Origin: Lepiota brunneoincarnata
Lineage: Eukaryota > Basidiomycota > Agaricomycetes > Agaricales > Agaricaceae
NCBI GenBank assembly: GCA_023014365.1
Contig: JAEBUN010000004.1
Span: 2,046,001 to 2,110,000 of the forward strand
Length of the DNA: 64,000 nucleotides
Reading direction: 5' to 3'
This document shows, in pieces, positions 34,174 through 46,672 of this stretch. The notes beneath the pieces are model-generated. The model worked only from the letters and a program-made list of their open reading frames with translations. It searched no databases and was not told where the DNA came from. A program made the translations under genes and the position numbers. How positions within the stretch are numbered: position 1 is the first letter of the stretch; each line of letters begins with the position of its first letter.

Positions 34174-35616
34174 CTATTAGTATCATTGGCCGGTTCGTCA
34201 CCACGTCGATATCTTCCATGCCCGCATGCTTGGCCTTTTTCCCAAGAACTGCTTGATGGATGACTTGCAGCAAGTCATCGTCTGAAGCACCTGATCTCAT
34301 GACATCGCGCAGCGAAACCTCCTTTGGGTCAAAGAGGCAGACCTAGGGATGGGTGTTTATCTAGCTCGTTAATTTGATATCACCAACTTACTTTGATTTG
34401 TCCATCTGCGGTGAGGCGTAGTCTGTTGCAAGTTCCGCAAAAATGGTCCGACATGCTGCTAATAAACCCGAAGGTGCCTCTGAAGCCAGGGATGTACCAC
34501 GAGCGGGCAGTGTCATTGAGTTCATCAGGCGCTCTTTGCACTTCTGGGTAATGATCAGTGATACGCTTCAAGAGTTCTGACGATGAAACCATCTTTTTCT
34601 TATCCCATTCGTTCCCTGGTGCACACGTTCAAATCTCATGGGGCAATTGTGGTAAGTGCTATGATTTACCTGTGAAGGGCATAAATTCGATGAACCGGAC
34701 AGATATAGGCTTGTCCTGAGTAAGCTTGATAAAATCGAGAACTTCGAAATCGTTCAAGCCTCTGATGACGACAACATTGAGCTTGACAGATTCGATGGGT
34801 AAAGCAAGAGCAGCGTCCAAGGTCTTTAAAACGGCCTCATGCCCTCTTCGCCTGGTAATAATCTCGAATTTGAAAGGGTCAAGAGTATCCAGGCTAAGAT
34901 TGAGATGTGTCAATCCGTTTTCCACAAGAGCAGGGGAGGCGGCGATGTAACGCTATTCCGTTGCTGGTCATTGCCAGAGATTTGAGCCCATATTGTTTTA
35001 GCTGATTAAACTCATCTGTCATTAGCAAGATTGAACTTGTGTGGGCAGAAAATGTAGAATGTTTCAACATACTCATGAGCTCCATAATCCCTCGGCGAAC
35101 GGTGGGCTCTCCACCAGTCAGCCGGATTTTGGTGATTCCGCTTTTGACAAAGAGCATGGCGAGACGCAGAACCTCATCATTTGTCAGGAGCTTCCCATCC
35201 GGCGAGAGTTGTACTCCTTCGCTAGGCATGCAATAAAAACCTAGGGCAACATATAACGGGGAGTTGGGGGAATGTAATGCTGGCGAAACCCACAGCGCAG
35301 ATTGCATCTTTCGGTGAGGGATATTCGTAGGTAGTCATGTTTCCGGCCAAAGGTGTCAACGAACAGAGCGTTGAAAGGTTTTGTTGAATCAACGGTATCT
35401 ATTCTTGCCTTGCAGGTGCGGAGTGTGAGAACCATGACAGGAGTTAGAGTCAAGCGCCTACCTTTGCCCTTGCTTGGGCTAGCGAGGTTAGTGATCGCGC
35501 ATGGGTATGGCGCAAGATAGGTCTCCAGAGCATGGTGGTATGTAATTAAGAAAGGAGTGTATGCTGGGAGTTGCATCAGCCTCGGAGCAGCAAAACCTGC
35601 GGATGCAACGGAGCAT
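34166..35616 (-). CDS. MOCS1A: GTP 3',8-cyclase (MoaA part of MOCS1)
   Basis: A radical-SAM enzyme that converts GTP to 3',8-cyclo-GTP, probably mitochondrial. The N-terminal Fe-S motif is [12 protein letters not shown], continued across an intron (gtgggt ... cctag) by [11 protein letters not shown], giving CxxxCxxC. Then [56 protein letters not shown] and the second cluster [17 protein letters not shown] with the later Cys after an intron (VCLFDP). It ends [13 protein letters not shown] at 34166-34168; the terminal Gly-Gly is essential in human MOCS1A. The 5' exon is uncertain: ATGs at 35616 and 35576 are candidates, preceding the [13 protein letters not shown] block. No earlier start is evident. 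Confidence 0.85.
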
Positions 35617-35755
35617 ATCAGCTTTACTAACAATCAGTGTGACATTAGCCCTGTGACAGTATGTGATAGACAGACGCGTCAGCCGGATTATCTTGACGCG
35701 TAATATCTACCCAGACTCTCATTCTATACACCCCCTCTCCACTAGCAACGCAAAC

Positions 35756-36587
35756 ATGGTAAGCAATAGTTTGAACTCGATATACATGTACTTACACCGC
35801 TCACCCAGTCGATTATGAGTTACAACGGTGGCTCCGTCATAGCCATGGTGGGCAAGGAGTGTGTAGCTATTGCATCCGATTTGCGTTTAGGAAACCAAGC
35901 TCTGGGCATTTCATCCGACTTCCAGAGGGTGCGCTTCTTTCTGCATATTTCCGCCAAACAACTCAATTTTCAAATGAAGGTCTTCCCTGTGACAGACCGC
36001 ATCTATGTTGGACTACCTGGCCTCGCCACAGATGTGACAACGCTGTATGTAGTTTGTCTTCTGCTCGATAGTACCGCCATTAATATCTTATAGGCGGGAA
36101 CGGTTCCGCTTTCCGAGTAAACATGTACACCATCAAAGAAGAACGGGATATTGAACCAGAAGCCTTCGCGCATCTCGTCTCTTCGACATTATACGAGCAT
36201 CGATTCGGGCCATACTTCATTGAACCCGTTATCGCTGGATTATCGAAATCACCATCTGGGGGGCTGAAACCTTTCATCACTGCTACTGATCTCATCGGCT
36301 GTCTTAGCACTGCAAAGGATTTCGTAGTGGCTGGAACGGCGAGCGAGAAACTGTTCGGTGTTGCTGAGGGGTTGTGGGAGCCAGACTTGGCGCCAGAGGA
36401 TCTGTTTGAGACAATATCCCAAACCCTACTGAATGCAGTCGACAGGGACGCTTTTTCGGGTTGGGGTGCCGTCGTCCATCTAATGTGAGTGCATCTATTC
36501 CTCTTTTTTTGTTTCGTTGTCGCTAACCAGCTCTTTAGCACAAAGGATCAGGTCATCACCCGCAAGCTGAAGGCTAGAATGGATTGA
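35756..36587 (+). CDS. PUP3: 20S proteasome subunit beta type-3
   Basis: A non-catalytic beta subunit of the 20S proteasome core. A one-codon first exon (ATG at 35756, donor gtaagc) joins [20 protein letters not shown], giving the known N-terminus with no cleavable catalytic-Thr propeptide. Then [20 protein letters not shown], across an intron [78 protein letters not shown] and, after the last intron, [16 protein letters not shown]. About 205 residues, the family's usual length. It is divergent from MOCS1. Confidence 0.94.
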
Positions 36588-36725
36588 TTCTGCCCATATC
36601 GCTTCGCATTTTTTCACCCACACCATGTATATACCAATTACCACCAGGCAAACCCCATCACAAAGTGACTGAGTCCGTGTGAAATAAATAGGCCCAGCTA
36701 CATCTGTTTTGTCTACTTTGCCCGG

Positions 36726-38492
36726 ATGCCCATTATCCTGAACAAAATCTTTCAGGCTACACTAGTGTTCTCGTTCGTCTCCTATGTCCTCAATGTGAAT
36801 TCACCAGAGGCGCCCCAACTGTTGCACCTCGAGGCACAAACGCAATGGCAAGCGAGTTATGCAGCTAAGAGCCAAGGGAGCTACAGCAGGCCGTCACTAA
36901 AGCACTCATGGTCTCCGGACACGACAGCCGTCATACTCAACTGGTCGCGTCTACCGAATGTCGTCGAACTGGTGAAAATCATGTGTACCCAGTTGCTTGA
37001 CACTCTTGCTGTGGTTTTTGTCTGGAACAATAGTCCTCAACCGTTGACCTCAAAGGTCAGCCTTCGCGAAACTTGGCACTTCCCCCTTGCATTTATCGTT
37101 GAAAGGATTTTGCAGCAGGCGGACTGTCCAGTCGGTGTACTCAAAATACACAACTCACCGGCAAACGTCTATTTTCGAGCTCGCTTTCTCGCTTGTCGTC
37201 AAGCAACAACACCATATTGCTTTATCCAGGTGAGCTTCCCCCCGTCTCATTCGACTCGAGTCTTTAACAGAATTGTAGGATGACGACTACTTCATCCGAC
37301 CGCCTGCAATTCGAGCGATGCGGGCTCGTATGACCGACATCTCTAATACATCTCTCCATCTTCTTCCGGCCCACGAAATGCTATACTCCCAATCAAGCAC
37401 CATTGCAGTTGGGCACACCATAAACACATTGTTCGCGTGGCTTGGGTATGGAACTATGGTACATCGGTCACAAGTTCATAACTTCTTGGACCTGTTGGAC
37501 ACACTGAATGCCACGGAAGACGTCTTCAGAATGGCAGACAATTATTTTACCATCCTGTCAAACAGATTACCAGAGCTCTGGTTTGATCAGAACCATGAAC
37601 TTGGAGGGGGAACACCATTTACTGTCGGCACGATGGGCGAAGAACGAAATAACAAACACATCGTATGATTTCCACCTCTGTCATATTTCGCCGTCCTTTA
37701 CGATTTCTTCCCAGACGAATGCAGGGCATATCCTGGACTCGATCGTTCACCGGTTTGCTCAGGGGCATGAGGGTTCAATATCCATATACATCCCTTCCAG
37801 TGGAACCGCCAGCTCCCCCCGTTATACGGGCAGTATGCTCCGACTGAACCTTATGTATTGCAGACGAACATCAAGCTGCTTCCTATTCAGCTTGACCAAT
37901 CGGCCGATTCTGCCTCTGCAATGATTACTCATGTCAGAAGGCAGTTTGATGTGCTGGGCAGTGGTGCCATGGCGCACTATATCCAATTCCCTCCCTCGTT
38001 TGCGGTGGATAGGAACCCGAATACATGCTTCCACAGTGTGAATGGTACGCATCCTATACTAGTACGTGAAATAAATAAAAATACAAAGAGCCGATGGCCC
38101 CATAGGCGCAGAACAGAACGACTGGATTGCTCTCGACTTGATGACAGTAAATTTTGACCGTTCTGCCCTTGAACTGGCTTTGTTGGTGGACGAAGCAACC
38201 AAGGTGATCCTCAAAAACTGTGTATTCGAAAGTTCCGCAGATGGAGAGACATGGGTAAGCCCGTGCCTTTTTACTTCTAGAGTGGCTACGAGTCCTAATA
38301 AGATATGTATGTACCTAGGATCAGTCACTCGGCGAGCTTGAATGTTCCAGAGTTGGAGGCGGGAATCTACATGAGTGCAGTATGGCTATGAAGAACCGTC
38401 CATATAGAAGTATCCGCGTGCGACTGGAGACTGCAGTTCCGCACAGATGGGTTGTGTACGAGATATGGGTGCGGCGGAGAAAGTCGAGGTAG
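36726..38492 (+). CDS. GT64-like glycosyltransferase with discoidin-like end
   Basis: Probably a Golgi type-II membrane glycosyltransferase. After a short N-terminal hydrophobic anchor (IFQATLVFSFVSYVLNV) come TAVILNWSRLPNVVELVKI, VVFVWNNSPQPLT and VYFRARFLACRQ, then the metal/nucleotide-sugar motif CFIQDDDYFIRP (joined over an intron). This order, VWNN / N..RF / DDD, matches exostosin-like GT64 folds. Later MADNYFTILSNRLPELWFDQ and GGGTPFTVGTMGEERNN are strongly patterned. The C-terminal 130 residues (DWIALDLMTVN, VILKNCVFESSADGETW, YRSIRVRLETAVPHRWVVYEIWV) look like an F5/8-type-C/discoidin fold that may bind a glycan. The acceptor is unknown. Six or so introns. Confidence 0.65.
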
Positions 38493-38621
38493 ATAAACGC
38501 CGCTTACGTCACTTGTCATACACACAGTACACCGCTCTGTAGCCGCTCGGCAGCTGGGGTTGGTCTTCCACATACTATTCTCCTTCGTCCTCTCCAGTCC
38601 GCTCTTTATCCACGCGCCAAC

Positions 38622-39794
38622 ATGCTCAACGCCATTTCCCGTCGCACGTCGTCTCTCCCATTCCATCTCCAAGAGATCCATATCTGTCCAGGTCGGTTTG
38701 AACGTGGCACTGGAGGGGTTGCGGTATTAATCTACACGGTGGTCCAGTCCTTACTCCACGGCTCTCCAGAAGCCAAGAAAGCGGGAGATACTGAGACGCA
38801 GCAGTACTCGAGGTTGATTGGCAGGGGAAAGTACATCCACGCTTTTGAGAGTGCGTTCTGTTCGGCGTTTCTGTTTCGAGGGGGTTCAAAATCTTTTGTT
38901 TCAGCTCATCGTGTGAAGCCGGATAGGATAGAAGAGTACAAGAAGGCCGCGTGAGTGATATTAGTGGGGTTTGTTTTCCATTCGACCCCATACAGTTTCG
39001 AACAGGGAAGTATACTACACTGGCCTTCTCAGCGACTCGCGGCTGCAAATCAAACTAACGGGAAACTGGGAAACCCTCATCGGAGAACAAGACACCTTCA
39101 TCCATATCCTGGAATACGAGAATTATGCGGGCTTTGACAAAGCAACCCAATTAATTAGAACATCCGAGGTGAGTGGAGCATTAAGAACGACTAAGGGTTT
39201 GGGTACTAAGGAGAACCGTAGCATATGGCTGCCTATCGCGCCATGCTTCCGTACATGAATTCACGAGCGACACAGCTGAACCAAGAATTTGCTTTCTTTC
39301 CCACTGCCCCACCTCATGCACAGGGTGGATTATTTGAGCTAAGAACATACCAGCTTAAACCAGGCACTCTTTTGGAATGGGAGAATGTGTGGTGAGTGAG
39401 CCGGATAAGGCTTGGGATACCCCCTATGTTCATTAAGGTTTTCTAGGCGAAGAGGCATTGAGGCTCGGCGAAAATTCATCGCGCCTGTTGGGGCCTGGTT
39501 CTCACAAGTGGGGCGCCTGCACCAAACTCATCATATCTGGCAATATCCGTGGGTGTTATTTTATCTTCTCTCTCCGAGTAGCGATTCATGGTAGCGCAGG
39601 AGTCTCCACGAACGAAAGGAGAAGCGTGAGCAAGCCTGGCAGCTAGATGGATGGGCGGAAACTGTTTCTAAGGTTCGGTTAAAGTAATTATATAATGAGC
39701 AAGCTACTAACCCCGCTTGTACCAGACCGCTAAACTTGCAAGGACCATGGACTCTTTCATCCTCGCACCTTTGTCCTTTAGCCCTCTCAAATAG
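38622..39794 (+). CDS. NIPSNAP family mitochondrial protein
   Basis: NIPSNAP proteins are mitochondrial matrix or surface proteins with two ferredoxin-like repeats; in animals NIPSNAP1/2 flag damaged mitochondria for mitophagy. Start MLNAISRRTSSLPFHLQ looks like a targeting peptide. Blocks: HRVKPDRIEEYKKAA, LTGNWETLIGEQDTFIHILEY, AYRAMLPYMNSRATQLNQEF, then the second repeat LFELRTYQLKPGTLLEWENVW, GAWFSQVGRLHQTHHIWQYP, KREQAWQLDGWAETVSKTAKL and the ending SFILAPLSFSPLK, very like the human proteins. About 300 residues, five or so introns. The first intron is not firmly placed. Confidence 0.88.
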
Positions 39795-40237
39795 ACCACT
39801 ATCAGACTTGTTTCGTGTAATTTCTATTGCCATTTATCTTTCCTTGTCCATGTGCATGCTCTGTTGTTTGACGCTCACATTATATGTACTCTGCGGACTT
39901 CTAGAATGTCGAAAAGTCATCAATTGATTTGATGTCAAGAGCAAGTTTGGGAACCTTTAGGCGCCGAAATGCTTCTTTGCTCCATAGAGCACAGAACAGA
40001 GTCAGGGATCCACCGCCATCGAGAAGGGAGCTGGTAAAAGTAGACAGGTATGAGGCTAAGGGAAAACAGAAGTGGCTGAGCGCTGGAGTTGATTGATTAG
40101 GTACTAAATTGATCGGCTTCTGACCTCAGATGGCGTAGTGTCACGTGCTGCCTGGTATGTCCAGGAGTTCTACACTACTGTTCTTTGCACTTGACATCCA
40201 TCTCCTCATTCTGGATCCCATTGCTACCAAAACTAAC
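39795..40237. promoter_or_regulatory. Intergenic: promoter of Zn2Cys6 regulator
   Basis: A 443-bp gap between two plus-strand genes. It contains TCACGTG at 40141-40147, about 90 bp before the regulator's start. No gene recognised. Confidence 0.4.
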
Positions 40238-43200
40238 ATGGACTGGAGGGACTCAGAGGTTTCGGAAGAAGAACCTGGTCACGATCAGCAGACAACTTCC
40301 CGCAAGCGGAGCAGTCGAGGCTCGTGCAGCAAACCCCTCGAATGATATACTCCTTCTAATGAATCAATCCGTCCAGCATGCGATCAGTGTCGTAAAACGA
40401 AGAGCAAGTGCGAGAGGCCCTCCGGGGATGCAGCCCAATGCAAGAGCTGTGCTTTGGCTGGGGCCTGTGAGTTCAGATCTTCGTTGGCTCGTACCTCGAT
40501 CTCACACCTGTCTTAGCATGTACATTCCTAGGTATCCGAAGCCACATATCCCTCCAGTCCAAGCCTACTTACACAGCACCTAAGGTCCTAGCTATAAGCG
40601 TGGCCCACCAAAGGGCTATATTCATGCCATTGAACAGCGATGGCATCAGGTCGAGTCTTTATTAGGGGCCATTTTACAGTGTCCTGATGTCCGCGTGCAA
40701 GAACTCGTGAATGACCTTAAGCAGGACGGACTGGCTCGAGAGATTATCGATAGAGTTGATACGGGCCCATACGTTTGTGGTCTTAACTTAAACGATAAGT
40801 TACCTATTTTAACGCTCCTGCTCAGGGTCCAGCTGGCCGAAGAAGCCAACCCGTTGGGGCTACGAAAGAGGACTTCTTCGCCTCAATACTTCGCAGCAAC
40901 GAAAGCGGTCGCGACTCTTCTCGCTCGCGCCGGCAGTCACGGGTGTCCCGTGAAATTGTGTCATCGTCCCAAGGTAATCAAGAGTGCTTGTGTGCTAGGG
41001 TCTTGCTTAGAACTCGAACGACACAGTCCATGGTCTTTCTGTGGTTCCTACAAAAGAATGGCAGGATAACCTCTCAAAACGTCTTGCATCCCGTAGTCCC
41101 TACGGTACTCGGGCGCTGAGTTCATCGAGCGCTCCAGCAGCGCAGCGGAGGCGCTTGAACGATTTTACTGACTTGACTTACAACCAAGACTGGAACGGGA
41201 TGTACACAATGAGTCAAGAGGGTAGACGATTTGCTCTCAATATTTCTTTTCAATTCTCATCGATGATAGATTCCGACGATGCTAAGGATGCGGCGGAGGC
41301 CATCGGTACTTTGTCCCTTGACGAGAACCAAGAAGTATAGCGCTTTCAATCGACATTAGTTGCGTCCCTAAATCTCCAAACAGATAAGATATCATGGTCG
41401 CGTGAGCGGCCTACCATTTCTGAGCCGCAATCTCCGAACGGACGATCGAATTGAGGGCGGAATATGGTGAGGCTTCCGAGTTCGCATGCTCTCCCTAGTA
41501 ACTTCGCTTTCCAGGAGGCTACCGATGGCTAGGGTATGGCCACCTGCACGGTATGGTTTGGCTTCGCCCCCGCTTGGAGAGATAGAAGTACAGTTTCCAC
41601 CATGGGAAGTACAAGATCGGTTGCTTGGACTTTTCTTTACATACATCCATCCTGTTTTTCCCGTGGTACATAAGGGTCGATTCCTCTCCGAGTACCACTC
41701 CAGGTGAGCATATACTACTTATTTGTGTGGGGTAAGATGCTGACATACCGCCAAAGAAAGGCTGGGTGCGTACACCACTAGTGATGTGACTTTGCTGTAA
41801 CCATCTGCCGATAGTGCGAAACGCGAGCCTAAAAGCGGCCAAGGATCGCCAAGGCCAGAACCAACACAAGAAATTACCCCACTTCTTTTACTTTCCATCT
41901 TCGCAATATCAGCGCGTTTCTGTGAAGAAGACATGCCTCTCCCCCCCACAGGCAAGATGTGGGAGGCGGGATGTAGATACCTCGATACTGCTCGAGAACT
42001 GTTGAGTGCGCAGTACCCGTTCTCCCCCTTGTCATCCTTTCTGAGTTGTACATCTAGCAAAGGTTTTCCATTGTGCTCGCCCATCAACGGTACAGTCACT
42101 CCTGCTACTCGGCTATCGGGAATTCGGAATAGGTTTGCATTCCAAACAATTTCAAATTATGTTCATGACACCTTTTCAGGCTCGATGGAGCAAGGATGGA
42201 TATTCATTGGTCAGCACGTTTCCTTTGTTACAATGTAACCGTTATTTGAACCTAAGTAGGGATGGCCATTAGGATGGTGATTGCCTATTTCCTTTTGGTT
42301 CTCCCGCAGCCTGAGCAATCCTTGTAGGCCTTTGATTTAGGGTTGAATTGTGACTCCTCCAATTGGAAGCTACATGGTCATGACCTTTTTTTGCCCGAAG
42401 AAATACAAACACGACGACAGATCTGGTGGACTTGCGTCCTGGCTGATCGGTTAAGTCTAGCTGTTTTCCTTGGGGCCGGACGAAGCACTGACAGTCTTGT
42501 AGATACGGCTCAATATATATGGGTAACGTCTCATCGCTTTGATGATGCCATTTGTCGTACCGTTGATTCCCTTGAACCAGGTCGGCCTACCATGATCAAG
42601 GATGGCGACTTCGACACACCGTTGCCGGACATCGATCCAGTTCGTGTGAGTTGCTCAGTGGTACATACTCGGACTAACAATATCCAGGATGAGGACGTCG
42701 CTCTGTGGCAACCCCTGCATAATGAGGGTCTGCCTTACACACCTTCTCCAGGACGAGTCATGAGCTCTTTCTGTGCGGTCGCGCGCCTAGGTAAGTACCG
42801 AAACACTGATGGACAATTGCTACACCCTTGTTGACGAAATATGCAGCTGTCATTGCTGGGACCATCATCACCCGGGTATATCCTGTTCGAGTTACTACTA
42901 GAGTTTCAAAGCATACGCTCTTGGCAGAGTCAGAGGCTCAGCTTGATCAGTGGTACCTCAGTTTACCGGACTTTCTCCGGCACGATTCAGGCAATCGCCA
43001 CAATCCTTCATCACCGCAAATTCTGCTCCTTCACATTCGGTACTGGGGCTGCGTGTTACTTCTCTATCGCGCATTGTGGGTCAATCATGCTTTGTTTGCC
43101 ATCCACCATTGATTAATCGAGTCCGCACACTTTATACCTTAGTATTCCGAACTGGAAGAGGTAAGGGCCAACATCCCCGTTTCTGATTATGTTTTGTTGA

Positions 43201-44222
43201 TTCTCTTGTAGTGGTGAAGAAGTGGCGCGACACTCGCCCATAGGTTCAAAAGCTCTTGATCTCGCGCAGAGCGCTGCAAGTCACATCAGCGCACTAGGTC
43301 TGTAATGCCGCGATTTAGGAGACGCGCCCCTCGAACTCACATCACATTCAGTCACTACATATCGAGAAATTTTTACCCTGAGGAGGACTTCACCCTTCCT
43401 AACGGCATATCTGCTGAGTGCTTCGTGTGTCTCAGAGACTTTCAAATGATTGCCTTTGACTTACCACTCTCATCAGCATTATGCATGTCTTGACCTGCAA
43501 GTTCTTCCAAGTCGCCCCTTATGTGTCTTGCTTCTAACCTCTTCTAGTGTCACTCCGATCGACCCATGTTGAGGCAACCCTGGGCCTGCGACAATGCATG
43601 ACGGCCCTCAAGGACCTGGAGGTTCGAGTGATATTTCTGTTATTGGTGGGGCTTGTCGCTGACCACATTTTAGCTAACATGGCCCAGTGCCTCTCGAGCC
43701 TGGGATCTCCTGAACGGTGTCAAATTAGCCGATGGTGTACACGCGTCACAATTGTTCCAAACACAGGAGCAGCCGACGGACAGACATAAGCGGCCAGCTG
43801 ACGCCGCTTTCGGCCAGGAGAAGAATGCGGGCTATCCCCAAAGAGAAATTTATGAAGGGGGAAGCAATGAGACATACAGGCAAGGCGGCTTCGAGAACGA
43901 GAATGGTGTACAAGACCTCAGTACACGTATTATGGCCCATATGCTCGGGTTGGATATACCGGGCGTCGAACCATCAGCCTCGTATTTGACAGGATATCAG
44001 TGGTGGCCGCGGCCGACGGGTCGTGGAGAACCAATAGTTCAACCAGTCTCCCAACCAATACCTTCCCCTGGCCCGAATCAGATGGGTGGCGCCGGAACTC
44101 CAGGTCCTGTCGGAGGACCGGCGAACGGTAATACTATCGATAGTTGGGCTTACCCGGCGGCAGTTCAATCGAACCGCATCCCTGACAGCTATAGTTATGA
44201 CTTTAGCCAGTTTGGTCCTTGA
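40238..44222 (+). CDS. Zn2Cys6 fungal transcription factor
   Basis: A binuclear zinc-cluster regulator. It starts MDWRDSEVSEEEPGHDQQTT; after the first intron comes the DNA-binding cluster CDQCRKTKSKCERPSGDAAQ, CKSCALAG, then Cys in CTFLG after an intron, matching C-x2-C-x6-C-x9-C-x2-C-x6-C. The linker SYKRGPPKGYIHAIEQRWHQ follows, then the fungal-specific TF domain: LLGLFFTYIHPVFPVVHKGR, LLLLSIFAISARF, then DLFLPEEIQTRRQIWWTCVL, with the typical GRPTMIKDGDFDTPLPDID. The C-terminus is Gly/Pro/Asn-rich. About 1,000 residues over many short introns. Targets are not deducible; the cluster is complete, so the protein probably binds DNA. Confidence 0.85.
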
Positions 44223-45122
44223 TATACGCTACGGGCCATGGCTCGTATCTAGATAGTTGGCTTTCCCGTGTGTTTGTTTACAGATTCCGCGGCGTACTGC
44301 ATATTATTCGCTTGCGACTGATTCTTCGGTCAGCGTGATGATTATCACACCAAACACACATGGTTCAATTTCCACAATGCTGAGACCACGAGACACGTAT
44401 GCTGTGACACTGATCCCATTGAGTATTAAACATCATTTGCGGTTTTAAGGGTCGCAATCCGTGGTCAATGTTTCTTTGTCCTGTCGGTCTCTTTAATGCA
44501 TAGGGATTCTGCATATGTACGTGTCTCGAGGGTACGTGCTTCAGGGTTTAACAAAGAATTACACCCGCGTGACTAAACGCATTCACTAGCGTCCGGACAA
44601 ATTCAACACCGGACATGCCCTGCATTTCTGGAAAACCAGGAAGGGCCCTCTTCTTTTGGGGAGGTGTTATGACGGGTTGAAATTCAATGTCCGACGTGTT
44701 GGACTGTCGAATGGATCCCACGGGGTGTTAGGTGTTGGCAGAGTTTTAGCTATTTATTGCGTGGCGGGACCCACGGTGAGGGCCAAGTGACGCTCGGATA
44801 TTCAGACAAATGAAATAAGATGGCGATCTTGTGCGAAGGGCCAAGGGAAGCGGGAAACGATGTTCGGGGTTGGACAGGGATTGATTGATGTATAAGTTAA
44901 CAAGGGGAACACGAGGATCCGCAAGAAAAAACAACTGCCATGTATATACAAGCACACACACACGTCAGATTCCAGACGTCCATTGTGGGTCCATTACGTA
45001 ATCTCCAATTGCTAAGTATAGAGTAAGCCCCGACTTTATATCCTGCACAGTCGCCAGACAAGGGTCCCGCTTGTTCTTCCTCGCGGCTCACGTCGACGAC
45101 GAAAACCATACCTGTGTTTTTG
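44223..45122. other. Intergenic, 900 bp, no gene seen
   Basis: Between the zinc-cluster and forkhead genes, both plus. Only short open frames without recognisable motifs. The right part is presumably the forkhead gene promoter; a CA-rich stretch (cacacacacac) lies near 44953-44963. Confidence 0.45.
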
Positions 45123-46315
45123 ATGTCCAGTCTTTACAACATCCTCAATCCAGATAATGATCGCAAAAGGCCTAACAAGTATGCTGCTTTATTCTTATCC
45201 TTCTCCGCCTCCTCTCACTTCACAACTGCTCCAGGCGGTTCCTTGATATGAAACATCAGTCCTCTGCGGAGCCCTCTTCTCCATCTTCAAGTGGTCCTAC
45301 CACTGTCGACCTTCACGAAGACACCTCGAAACACGAGCACAGAATACATCCAGACTGCCCTGACACGTTGGATTGCCTACCTGATACAGACGGTCGCCCA
45401 CAGCATACTCTGCCTGTAATTCTTCGATGCGCGATTCTGGGCAGTCCGAAAAAGCGGCTCACAATTCGAGAAATCTATGCTGCCATGGAGGCTAAATATC
45501 CGTACTATCGCACAGCAGGTCCCACCTGGAAGGTTAGGCTCTACTCGACGCCGCCTTTTGTCCAAGGTGCTAACATCCTCATATTTCAGCAATCAGTCCG
45601 CCATCACCTATCTTTAAACCGCCTCTTTGAGCGGCAGCCTCGCCCTGTGACAGACCCTGGCTTTGGCTCGTATTGGACTGTCAATCTAAGTGCACCGCCC
45701 GGCACCAAGCGACCCCGAAAACGCGGCCGCACTACAAAATTAGAGCCACATTCCAGTGGTTCGCACGGTAAAAAGCGTGGTCGTCCACGCAAATCATCAC
45801 CCTCGCCTCCCTCGACAGAGCTACCTTCTGCCGAAGACGAAGAGGACGAGGATGTGAAGTCAATACAGGACGAAGGTCCAAATAGCGAAGGTGATTCCTA
45901 CGAGAGCGAGGAAGATATGACAGTAACGAGAAATAACCGGCGCTCGAACGCCCCAGCAATTGGTAGTTTGGTGCCCACCTCAACGATGCAATCATATGCA
46001 TTACCACATGCCCTGAGTCTTGACGGAAACACGGAAGAACTCATTGAACGTATGCAGTTGGAGATTGGAAGCCTGCGACGGCAGTCCGCCGAGGCAGTAT
46101 CGGTATCCCTCAGATTGTCCGAGCAATTCGCTCAGGCCCAGACAGAGGCGTCGAGAACACGTTCCCTCCTAAGGGAAACAGAAGCACTGCTGGAGCATGA
46201 GCGTCGAAGACGACGAGAAGCGGAGAGGACCCTTGACGAAGAAATGACCAGGAGGCGAAATGCTGAGGAAGCACTCAGAAATGCACACCAAGCATATCAA
46301 GGGCACCCTTCATAA
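45123..46315 (+). CDS. Forkhead transcription factor with AT-hook
   Basis: A winged-helix DNA-binding protein. A first exon MSSLYNILNPDNDRKRPNK (ATG at 45123) joins through an intron to RFLDMKHQSSAEPSS. The forkhead domain reads LPVILRCAILGSPKKRLTIR, EIYAAMEAKYPYYRTAGPTW, then after an intron QSVRHHLSLNRLFERQPRP, the recognition helix being the canonical SVRHHLSLN, and GSYWTVNLSAPP. C-terminal to it are an AT-hook-like KKRGRPRKSSPS, an acidic patch (EDEEDEDVKS) and a coiled coil (ALLEHERRRRREAERTLDE) that could dimerise. About 355-380 residues. Target genes unknown. Confidence 0.88.
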
Positions 46316-46672
46316 TTCCATCATCGGCTCTGCCTCCTCGTTCTTCCATCGCCTGCGAGCCCATGAGCTTCTTTGGCATACATCTTCTACGCAGTTCATA
46401 GGGTCAGGGGTGGATTCACCAGCTGACCCCGTCGGCGCGACCCTTACAGTGTTCATGGAGTTAGGCTCTGGATTGTCAGATTGCTCCAGGTGTATAGGCA
46501 CCACAGCAACGGTTTTTCTCACTCCTGCATAGTCGGTCATGTTGATATGTTTCTCTCAGCATGATATTGTACCTAAGTTTGTATGTGGCAGCAGATCACT
46601 GATACCACCAAACAGCAGCAAATATAGCATTTTACAGTTCATTTCAATATAACTCTTCGTTTTTTTCTAATC
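46316..46672. other. Intergenic, forkhead to UTP13
   Basis: 357 bp between two plus-strand genes, holding the forkhead 3' UTR and UTP13 promoter. No gene or distinctive motif seen. Confidence 0.4.

Noticed and set aside
40238..46315. Possible secondary-metabolite cluster around the two regulators
   Set aside because: The neighbours are housekeeping genes; no synthase, P450 or transporter genes are present.
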